Source: Apteryx mantelli (Eukaryota; Chordata; Aves; Apterygiformes; Apterygidae). Taken from it: 64,000 bases of DNA. Of the stretch, positions 38,343 through 47,995 are shown piece by piece. Made by a program: the position numbers and the translations under genes. The stretch is taken from assembly GCF_036417845.1 (NCBI RefSeq), contig NC_089980.1:42220501-42284500 (forward strand). Direction: 5' to 3'. How positions within the stretch are numbered: position 1 is the stretch's first letter; each line of letters begins with the position of its first letter. A model generated the notes under the pieces. The model saw only the letters and a program-made list of their open reading frames with translations. It was not told the origin of the DNA and did no database searches.

Positions 38343-41297
38343 AGTGTAGCTATGTAAAAGTATTGAAAAGTAAAAATACTTAGCTGTAACATTTAGAATC
38401 AGTTGGATTCCTTGGTGTTCTACAGTCCCTGTACTCTTGATACTGCGTTCTCAATCAAACAGAGAATACCAAAATTTTCATCATTATGAGTTTAGTAGCC
38501 CTAAACTAACATTTTTCCTTTTCTCATCATTGTGAGCAGAAAAACTGAAGACATCAGAGAAAATAAAGTGAAGGTGGAGGCGCAATAAGATGAGGGAGGA
38601 GAGGGCTGCGTCAGCACAGAAAAGATGAGGGATAGGAGAAGACAGGTTGACACCTGCTTTCTAACCAGTCTGGTTCCTTTCATTCCAGTGAGTCTCAGAC
38701 CAATTTGATTAGAGTGGCTGGTTTTGTTCTGACTTCCTCTGCATTTGTTGGAGTTAATCTACATATACACATTAGAGGGCACTTACCTAGAAAATCCATT
38801 ATGGGTGAGAGGCTGTTGTTCCTGTGGCAAACTTGGCATGGTTACACTACAAAATCCCTATTTGTAACTACCACCTCTGTGTGTTCTTTTGACACATACT
38901 TTTTAATTCTGTGGGAGCAGTATGACCTAGAGAACTGTGGATGTTATTTTGTGCCAGCTAGAAACACCAGTAAGGCTGTCATGCCTCTTTCTAATGAAGA
39001 AAGCACACTATAACTACAGAAGTCTCTGTTGTGGCAGCTCCATAGGATTTCTCAAGTGTAGATAAGAACAGTTATGCAGTGGTGTGCTTTGAAATGAAAA
39101 ATGCTGCGAAGCTCATGAACAACAGTGACATGTCCTATGCCAGTCATTCATATTTCATATAGGCCCTCAAGTTTAACAGTGAAACTCTATCCTAGTCGTT
39201 TCTTTAAAGGATTGCCTATGTTGCTCACTAGTAACAAGTGCAAAGAGGGATGGTGTTCTGCTCTTGCAAGAAACAGACCGAACAATCAGTGTCTTTTCAA
39301 ATTCTAACAGTTATTTCCTGCTGGATTTGCAGGAAGCTGGACACAGAGGCTTTGCCTGGACTAGGCACTCCTGCAGTCATTCCCAGCTGAAGCCCTGGCT
39401 ACGTTCCAGCCCCACATAAAGACAGGATCATGTCTTGCACTTTGCCCTGGTTTCTGTTCAGGCATGTAGCCCAAAGTTTCAGAAAGGAGTTGAGAAACTC
39501 TCTAAGAGAAGCCCAGTCCGGATAATGAAGCAATCAGGATTCACTGTAACAGACCCATACAGCTCACATGCTGTGCTCTCGCCTGAGACTTTTTTATTAC
39601 TATTATTTCTTCGTTAACAAATCTTCAAAACTTTGGTCAGTGCTAATTTGAAATAATGCATAGCACCAGACATAGTCCAGCACTCTATATTTTTGTATTG
39701 TTCTGGAATAGGTTCACAGAGGACACTAGTACGTGGACTCTGTCCTTTGATTTCCCATGTGGATTTAATGCATTTTGGCCAGCACACTGATTTATATGAA
39801 TGGCACAGTGCAGAGTTCATGGTCTTGAAAAGCCAGTTAATCTTTGAAAGTGCAACAGTGTTGAATGAGCCCCGTAAGGGGTTAAGTAAGAATTCAGCAA
39901 AAACTTAAAACAAGTAAACAGCAAAATAAGACACAGGTAATCTAGGCTCCATGTAAGTCAGAAAGGAAAGCAGGAGTGGGAAGGGGGGGGGGGAACTGAA
40001 TTCTTTAGATTTCGAGCTACTACAGAATTACTCCGTGCCAAAGATAGTTAAGTGAAAGTCCGCATAATGTCTGGAAGATAACTGAAAGCCTAGTGGCAAG
40101 AGATTCTGTGTATCCTGAAATTGCCATGGGCAATTGTCTTGAGCTTCACTAAAGTGACTGTGCTCTCTGCAGGTAGATGAGGATAGGTATTATTTTGCCA
40201 TGGTAGAATATCACATGTAACTTTGGCTACAATGCAAGCGCATGACACTGCACAGCATCTTGGCCTAAATATACAAATCTTAAACCTTTAATTCTTTACC
40301 GAGTACTACTTCTTTGGACAGCTGCTGAGAGAAGCAAAGGAAATAAACCTCCATCTGCTGTCTCAGGTGTGCAAAAATACATACTCTTTGTGACCTATGA
40401 CATGACTGTATCCCAATAATAGCATCATCTCTTATGTAGATGCTCTTATGACATTACATTTATTTTACATTTTTGTTTACTCCTAGGGAAGTGCTTCTGT
40501 CAACCAACAACAGCTACTTCTGATAGTAGTAGTTGCCTTTGGAGGAATAAGAGCTGATTTTATGCTGGTTTAATAAAATATGCCTACATATGTATAATCT
40601 GGTAAAACTGGAGAAATATAAGGCTTCAGCTGTGCAAAGGCATTCAGTTTCTTAACTTTCCTGACATGCTCAGCCCCATCATATTCAACAGGATTACAGA
40701 GGTAAGTAGAGTTTAATATAGGCTTTAATTCCTTCAAAATCGGGACTAAAATAATTATAGAACCAATCCCTTCACTGTAAGGTAAGTACACTTAATGGAG
40801 AAAGATATTAGAGAGTCTGTGGGTTTTTTACTACTGCTTAAGCAAGTCATAATTTGTTTCTCTTTCTGAGGCTGTAATGAATTTTGATCTTTATATACTT
40901 TATATTTGATTAAACTTTTTTTTTACAATTGAAGTGTTCCTTTAATTGAACAATTACTGTGTTTAATATGAAGCTAAAATCCTTTCTGTATTTCAGCCTT
41001 CATCATCACTTGCTGTTCAATTAAATTCAGGAAATCCTTTAATTACTAGTTATTCATGTTCTGCAGGGAAAAGTGATGCTTCATAAAACTAATACAAATG
41101 TAACCATTCAGCTTACTTCTGCATCCTTTGAAAATAATAATTAAAAGCAATATTTTGCTTTGTTATATGCTCTATTGTCTTGATCTGCATAACTGTCACC
41201 TTGATGTCAAACTGCTGGGAAGTGTTTCAGAATAGTTATTTAGCCACATCACAAGCCCTTCAAGTCCATCATGTTTCTTCTCAAATGGCTTCAGCTT

Positions 41298-41328
41298 AAA
41301 AAAAAAAGAAAAAGAAAAAGAAAGAAAG
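41298..41328 (+). repeat. A-rich (AAAAAG)n simple repeat
   Basis: An A-run of ten followed by AAAAAG and AAAG units, about 700 bases upstream of the MOCS1 CpG island. It could be a remnant tail of a retrotransposed sequence, but none is recognisable beside it. Confidence 0.85.
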
Positions 41329-42576
41329 CAGTGGTGTGTTAAACCTTGAAGTCTTTCTGTTAGTTTCTATCCAGCCTAAAGACTGAATAAAGTCTAAAGA
41401 CTAAAGACTGAATTGGACAGAAGAAAATGTTTTGCTGCAGAGCAAGGATTTAAGCAAAATCTGACTCAGATCTGAATCTGTATACACGCGCATACAATCA
41501 TGTCTTGAAATACTAGCTGACACAAGTGATTATAAAGCCAAGCTACTGGCACGTGAATAAGTACTTCATAGCTCAAATGCTGAAGGGTTAGGTCTTCCGC
41601 TACCAAAAGCAGAACTTCTCATTGACATCTCAGCAGAGAATTACTGGTTTTTGCAAACATGAGTTCCAGATGTGAATACCCATGACACAGTAGTCTGGTA
41701 ATTGGTAAATCTGGTAACAAAATGACTTAAGCTGGAAGAGTTATCAAAGAACCAGCATGGATTAATTGTATGAATATACAAAGGTGTGAGTTTGACTCTT
41801 AACAGCTACAGCAATACAACAGTTGAAAAGGTCATAGAGTAAGAGCAGTAAGAGTCATTTAGGGAAGCATGTGTCTTTTACAGGAGTAACTGACAGGGGA
41901 AGGGGAGTAAGGCAAACTTTTGGGCACTCAAACCCTCCTGTGGGTCTGTCAGAACCGGCAGATCCACATTCAGATCAGCTGAGTTTAACTTGGTTGTGCG
42001 AGTCCAAGCACTGCAGGGAGTAGGCAGCTGGTACCTACCATCCGGAGCACGTGGACGCTGGCCAAAGAGAGACGGTCCCGAGGTCGCCGTCCCAGGGGCC
42101 TAGAGGGAAAGGTCAGGGGCCGCTGCCTTCCCTGGGAAGCACTGAGAGGGCAGGGGACAGCCCAAAAGGCAGAAGAAACAGAAATACTGTTTTCGTATTT
42201 CCCACAAAAAAGGAATATTTAGTTCCTGTGCCGTCTTTTGACAATATTTACAGATTTTCCTTGAGGCCCGGGACTGAGGCCGCAGAGGGAGTCACTGTTT
42301 CCACCAGAAACGTCCTCCAGCGGCTGCAAGGCGGGTTTCGGGTGCCCCGCCGGGGCTTGCAGCAGTACCCAGCGGCCGCGGCCGCTCCTTGACGCCTTTC
42401 CCCGGGGGCCCCGGGGCGCCCACTGCGGCCGAGGCGAGGGGCCGGCCGGGAAGCCGTTTGCGCAGGTTGCGCCCTTGCCGCTGCGGGACGCCAGGGCCGC
42501 GGGAGGCGCGCGCGGGCGCTCGGGCAGCCCCCGCGCCACCGCCCTGCCGTTCCCGCCCTGCCGCCCGGGGGGGCGG

Positions 42577-42595
42577 ACTACAACTCCCAGCATGC
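42577..42595 (+). promoter_or_regulatory. ZNF143/Staf-type promoter motif
   Basis: The 19 bases ACTACAACTCCCAGCATGC closely match the well-known vertebrate promoter element bound by ZNF143 (Staf), common in CpG-island promoters close to transcription start. It ends 116 bases before the proposed ATG. That placement suggests transcription of MOCS1 starts a short distance downstream. The ATG inside the motif (42592) is in frame with MOCS1, see findings. Confidence 0.8.
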
Positions 42596-42618
42596 AGCGC
42601 CGCACCTGCGGCCGCTCT

Positions 42619-42625
42619 CATTGGC
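42619..42625 (-). promoter_or_regulatory. Inverted CCAAT box (NF-Y site)
   Basis: CATTGGC on the + strand reads GCCAATG on the - strand, an NF-Y type CCAAT box. It lies 87 bases before the proposed ATG and about 25 bases downstream of the ZNF143-like motif, a usual arrangement in TATA-less promoters. Confidence 0.6.
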
Positions 42626-42711
42626 TGCCGCCTCCGCCCCCCCGCCCGTGTGACGGAGCGGGGCCAGTGGCGCCCCCGCAGCCCCCGCGTGCTGGGGGCC
42701 TCCGAGGCCCT

Positions 42712-42846
42712 ATGGCGGCGGCGGCGGCGGCGGCGGCGTGGGGGCGGCGCGGCGCCCACACGCTCCTGCGGGGGGCGCTTGGGGCCTCGCCGAGCCGCGC
42801 CTGCACCACCGGGGCGCCGGTGAGGGCTCCCTCCGCCGCGGCTCAG
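42712..42846 (+). CDS. MOCS1: MOCS1 coding exon 1 (start codon, mitochondrial presequence)
   Basis: First coding exon of the GTP 3',8-cyclase gene of molybdenum cofactor synthesis. It encodes residues 1-45: the start methionine, eight alanines from eight GCG codons, then an arginine-rich stretch without acidic residues, as expected of a mitochondrial presequence; MOCS1 is known to act in mitochondria. The exon ends on a whole codon (CAG, Gln45) followed by donor GTGAGG, so it joins in phase 0 to exon 2. I chose the ATG at 42712 because the peptide matches known MOCS1 N-termini in length and character (short, Arg/Ala/Ser-rich, a Thr-Gly-Ala-Pro stretch). Its context is only moderate: C at -3, G at +4. 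An in-frame ATG at 42592 would add 40 residues but lies inside a promoter motif and probably upstream of transcription start. The 5' UTR limit cannot be seen. Confidence 0.87.
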
Positions 42847-42910
42847 GTGAGGCGGGGACGGGGGTGCCGAGGGGTCCCGTTACAACGCGGAGCTGCAGGG
42901 GGAGGGCGGC

Positions 42911-42990
42911 GCGGCCGTTAACGGCCGCGAGCCGCTGCCTGCGGGGAGGGGCGGCCGTTAACGGCTGCGAGCCGCTGCCCGCGGGGAGGG
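42911..42990. repeat. Two-copy 40-bp GC-rich tandem repeat with palindromic core
   Basis: Units 42911-42950 and 42951-42990 differ at only two positions (C/T at the sixth base of the second decamer and C/T at the end of the third). The first unit opens with the perfect 18-base palindrome GCGGCCGTTAACGGCCGC; in the second the right arm has one mismatch. CCGTTAACGG holds two opposed YAACGG-type Myb recognition cores. The array lies 64 bases into intron 1, inside the CpG island, and is followed by G-runs able to form a quadruplex. Confidence 0.9.
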
Positions 42991-45900
42991 GGCCGGGGCT
43001 GTGCGGCCGCTGCCCTTCGGGCCCCAGCCCACCGCCCCCCTCCTCTGCCTTCAGCCGGATCGTGGAGAGCTCTGCCCCGTACACCGCTTTTTGGGGGTGG
43101 GGACATTGGTTTTGGTGGGTTTGCGAGCGTGTCGCAGTCCGTTGGCTGCCCCAGGAGACAGGCAGGGGGCCGGGAGCGGGCTGGCCGCAGCGAGGCGGGT
43201 GGCAGTGAGGATAAAAGTCGATTCACTGTGGTGACTGGGGCACCCAGGCGTCTTTTAATCGGGAGTTACCTACCTACGAAGGGACCTTTCAGTAGCGTTA
43301 GGGTGCGAGGTCGTGGGAGAGCAGATCTCTGCCTGGCGTGGCTTCGAGGTAGCCCTGTGGGTAGTGGTCTGTAATCAGAGTGTTCTGAATTGGAAATCCC
43401 AGACTTGCGTTTTGCAATTAAAATTAAGAAAATAGAAATCATGACAGCCTATGTTTAACAAGCCAGGCTTCTTTTGGTAGGTTTTTCTGGGGGAAGTTTG
43501 GATTTGAGAATTCCTCTACAATAATTGTCTGTAATATAGTAGTACTTTAACTGGAATCTAGCAGGACGCCACTGAAACTGAATGTTCTTCTGCTTTGTCC
43601 AAGCCCAGATTATGAAAACAGGGTTAAGTGATTTATATAACAATGAATTAATTGTATGAATCTTGGGAGCAGGCAACAAAACTTAATATGGAGTAATGTA
43701 TAATTCTATGGACTTACTTCATTTTGTTTTAAATATAAGGGTGAAATTTCAGTCTCATTTACTGAACTAGTTCTGCATGCTCTGCTAGACAAAGCAGAGA
43801 TTACACAGTGGCATTTGATCTGCTGAAGTCAAAGTTAACTGTAGTTCTGGGGAGATTAATGGATATGTTCTGAGTGGCCCTGTGAGCTATTTGTCCATCT
43901 ATTTGCATGAAATAAGCAAGTGTTGTCCAGATCTGGCTTCTCCTAGTTTAACTTCAGGTATCTCAAATGAATTCACTCTCTTTGTGTCAAAACGCAAGAG
44001 AAAAAGCTCCACAGAAAGGCACAGATTCTACAACTGCCTGAAAGAAATAGGGCATGACATGGGGAGTAATCCCAACTGACACATGATTTATTGATTTACT
44101 TGTGATTGCATGGCTGGCTTTAACAATCAGAAAATAACCTAAAGGTACCAGTGACGGTTTTTGGGTCACCAAATTGAATGCATTCACTACCATTTATTTA
44201 TGTGCAGATTTTGTACATTTCTTTATTGAATGCTTACTTGCCACAGTTATCTAGGGAGCTTATTGAATTTCTTTTGTCTTTTTCTAAACTGTATTTTTTT
44301 TAATCAATTCTGATCAGAATTACTTTGTATTACTTCCTATAAACTGAGTAGTTCTAACATGCAGTCAGGAATACATTTGAAAGAGGTCGATTACAGTGTC
44401 CAGCTCTGAACCACCCCAACTCCCTTTAGGGGAGAGAGTGACAGTGGTTGAAATTACAAGATGAGTGACTTGTGTGTATGGCACAGTAGCTGTGATGAGT
44501 GCTCTGGAGCACTTGCTGAAATCCTGCAGGGTCTGAGAAGCAAACTAATGCAAAAGCAAAGACAGTGCAAACTTAGTAACTATAATGTTGTAGCCTTTGC
44601 TCCTGTTCTCTATTTTGCCTGGGACTCCACCTGTAGAGAGGAGTTAGTGTTGTTCCAGCCACAGGGAACACTGAAATGTTGTTTCAGATGGCTGTGGATA
44701 TTCAAACATCCAGACATTCAAAACAGTTTTGAATACTGTTTGACCGTCTCCAGGATTGGATCTGAAAATGTTCATGGGTTCTGTTTAGTTTCATGAGCTT
44801 GCATTGAGGTGGGGGATGGAAAGGGGAGAGGAGAGAAGTAGACTCTCGTTCTGTATTTCAGCCCCTTTTAAAATGGACTGCAGCTCCCTTATATTTCTCA
44901 GGCAGTTATGGATAAAAGGACTCTAATGCAGGAGCTTCAGAAGACAACCAAAAGACTGCATCCAGGGCCCCTCTTGTAAGTCTTTAGGTTAGGTTAGAAT
45001 CAGAAGAGGTCAATGTAGCTGCTGTATTGATATTGTGGGGTGAGGGGAAGCACATTATGACCTTTTTAGCATATTCTCACAAAGTTTTTTTTAGATAGTG
45101 AGAGAGTGTCAGCATGCATACTACCCATTCAGTATCCTTCATTCACCTTCATTCATCCTTAATAATGTTTTCTATGAATGCACGGTAAATTACTTCCCCC
45201 AGCAGAAAAAAATAATAGTTTTTGTTTGTGTTTTTGATGTCCATTAAGGCTTTATAATATTCTCTCTACAAAATATATGGTGAAAATGGATGTGTTTATA
45301 GATGTGAAATGCTACTGACCAGCTAACCAGACTGAGCAAATCTGAGGCTGTGAAAATGTAGATAACTCTTGAAGGTAAAAACAAATATACCTGGGAAGCT
45401 AAGGACAAATTCTTTACAAATAAAACATGAAACTTGATCAGATTATTTTTGAACTGGTTGGTCCACATGTTTGAATCTCTTTAGATCTTGGCATTTAAGA
45501 TACAGTTGTCAGTCTTGGAGATATGACTTTCATGTTGCACAGGGTAGAGTCCTTTTTTCAAATAATAGATAATGGCAGGTAGCGACAGGCACTCTGAGAA
45601 CATCAAGTGTTTTCATGCTTTTTTGGTTGTGTGCAAGCATTTCTTGACTAATTCACAGTTAACAAAGGAAAATCTGGTGCCATTCTCTCATCTTGCATAC
45701 ATGATGATACCTGCCCAAATGGTATTCTTGAATTAAAAAATGTTATGTAGGATTAAGTTTTTCTACTACAAAACTGTATTTTCCAGTACAATAGGAAAAT
45801 GTCTTTTTTACCTTTTTATTGTAAGCTAGAGATTTGCAGGCAAAAAACAGTATTTTGAAACAGAGGAGGAAGATTAGAGGGCTTTTAAGGTAATAAGGCT

Positions 45901-47894
45901 TGAGAGCAATAACATTAAGGGAATGAGCATCCCTTTTTTCCCTCTTGCAAGATGCATCATTTCCAGTAAAGGGCTTTGACATCCTGGGATAAAGTTTTAT
46001 TTCAGCCTCTTCCAGCCGTTCATTAGTAGATCATGTAACTCTTGAACATAATCAACTGAAATTTTCTGCGGCATCAATTAAGTCTTTGCTGTAGGGATAA
46101 AGAGAAGAGCCTAATTTGTCTAAAAGGGTCTAATATGGACCTTATTCTTGGCCGGTCATGTTGGAAGCTCTCCCTGCCCTAGAGCTCCATTTTGTGGGGA
46201 GCTGCTCAAAGTCCATGTCCTTTCTCTGCCAGAAAACCAGAACTGTAGCGTTCTGGTTAAGGTCTGTGATTGTGCCGCAGCTACAGAGCCCTCAGAAAAA
46301 TATTTGTCTTGAACTTCTCAGCTCAGACCTCATTCTGGCACTTAACCTACCTAGACCCATTTCAGCCTCTGGGGTTCACTAATTTGCAGGCTGAACAAGG
46401 ACACTGTGGCATCACTTCCCTACAGACCAAGGTATTAAAAGTGCAGCATGAAGCAGGAGAGCTTTTGCTGAGTTGCCTCCATGATACTGAGACAGCAGCA
46501 TTAAACACTGTTGTGAGGGGGCAGCACTGGTGCATAGACTCAACCAGGGCTGCCAGAGCTGAAAGAGCCAATCGGGTTTGGCAGCAGGAGCAGCTCTAAT
46601 GCTGTTATAAGTAGGTAGGTTGTGGGGGTCCCTAAGGCCCGTCCAAAAAAATTATTTGCAAACATTAGTGTTTCCAAGTGCACAGGTTTCAGTGGGGATG
46701 AGGTGAAGGAGAAGGGCTATAGCAAGTGCAGTACTCTGTTTTCAGCTTGATAAATAGATAAGAGCTGCATTCTCTTCCCCTTCTGTTTAACTTAGGCTTT
46801 CCAGTACCTGTCAGTTTGTGGTGTTCCTGATGGTTGTTAATATTTCTGGTGACAGCTTCCAATTTTGTTGCATTGTTAGAAGAGTTCTGTTGGCAATTGC
46901 AGGTGAATTGACAGGTCTGAAGGGCTGATGGCTTGTCAAAATATAGCTGCTAGGTGCAGTCACCTAAACTCTTGTTCTTTCAGTACTAGTATAGAACACA
47001 GGATTGACAGCCCAGAGAGTGAAATTATTTTTTCACAGATCAGATACAGCACACTCAGTGACAGGGCCAACTTCTCCTATTAGCAGAAGTGTCCCCTGTC
47101 AACTATGGACAGAAGGGAGTGGGGGCTTGGGGATTAAAACCATCCCTTTTGGGTGAAAAACAGTTGTGCTGTTGGACATTGATCTGTTAAAATACCAACA
47201 ACCACCTCTCTTTTCCAACTGCAACTGAACTCCCCTTTCCCTGCAGTCTGGGAACTGCAGCAGGCAACTCCAGCTTTCTCCCTGCCCTGATAGCTCATAT
47301 ACAAGTGGCAAGTGATTTAGGTCCAACCTCAACCTATACTTCTCCTTTAGAAAGTCGTGCCTACACAACGTCTGAAAGCGTGCTTCATCCTTGCCCTGAG
47401 CTGCCAGGAAAGTTTCCGCTTCTGACCCTTAACCTTCCCTGGGGAATTTGATAAAAATATGAGTCAGTTCTGGGTGCGGTGGCTGGTTTGGTAGTACAGG
47501 GTCCACTCCCACTGGAGCTCAGACTGAATACTATTGAACTCCTCTTGCATGTCTCCTATTTCCTCCCCGCTGGCACCAAACTGGACAGAAACTGACAGAA
47601 ACTGAACCAACAACTTAGAATTTCTATCTTTAGTTACTTGTTCCTTCCAGACAAACCCACCTCTGTATACAAGAAGCTGACGGAAGGAAGTTCTAGAAGC
47701 TCTGGAGAATTCCTGCCCTTCCCCCCACCCCCCAATCCAAACACTCCTATGAATTTTGCAGCAAGAGAGAAAAACCTATTTCCAAAAGAAACTTTACTGA
47801 CACCAGCTGCCTGTTGAGTGCCTGTTCTTATATACTGCTTCTTGATAGTAAACCTCAGAGTAATTAATGGAGGCCAGTATTCCTCAAGTAAGAC

Positions 47895-47995
47895 CTCTTT
47901 AGCTTCCCTGTCTGTAAAAGTCACCCAGCAAGTAGATGGCAGAGCCAGGAATAGAATTCTTGTCTCCCGTGTTGCAATCGGTGGTGGCTCCTTCA
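47895..47995 (-). mobile_element. MIR-type SINE fragment, antisense, in MOCS1 intron 1
   Basis: CCCTGTCTGTAAAAGTCACC and then CAGCAAGTAGATGGCAGAGC with CAGGAATAGAATTCTTGTCTCCCG-like sequence following (to about 47969) match the reverse complement of the MIR 5' half, usually GTCACACAGCAAGT..GGCAGAGCCAGGAATAGAACCC. The 3' half is not recognisable. Confidence 0.6.

Larger units (their letters stand above)
32004..42029. other. Intergenic DNA upstream of MOCS1, no gene recognised
   Basis: The last 10 kb before the CpG island contain low-complexity tracts (purine-rich at 34.7 kb, pyrimidine-rich at 38.2 kb, a G-run of 11 at 39983-39993, A-rich repeat at 41.3 kb) but no coding signal. The AT-rich block at 40840-41180 carries several ATTA/TAAT cores and is described as a finding. 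Confidence 0.7.
42030..43230 (+). promoter_or_regulatory. MOCS1: CpG island promoter of MOCS1
   Basis: GC content and CpG frequency rise sharply here from AT-rich flanks, with the densest part at about 42320-43080. The island covers the proposed start codon, exon 1 and the first few hundred bases of intron 1. There is no TATA box near the start. Several GC boxes of the GGGCGG/CCCGCC type are visible, for example around 42550-42576. Housekeeping metabolic genes usually have such promoters. The island extends about 680 bases upstream of the ATG, so a divergent non-coding transcript is possible but nothing in the sequence proves one. Confidence 0.85.

Noticed and set aside
42219..42823. Long overlapping open frames on both strands in the CpG island (for example 42219-42605, 42292-42759 and 42389-42823)
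   Set aside because: GC-rich DNA has few stop codons, and the peptides are Arg/Pro/Ala/Gly repeats without domains. Only the exon 1 frame connects by splicing to a real protein.
44461..44796. 111-codon frame in MOCS1 intron 1 with several cysteines and tryptophans
   Set aside because: I considered an alternative exon or a retroelement remnant, but there is no family motif and no phase-compatible splice pair that keeps the MOCS1 frame convincingly.
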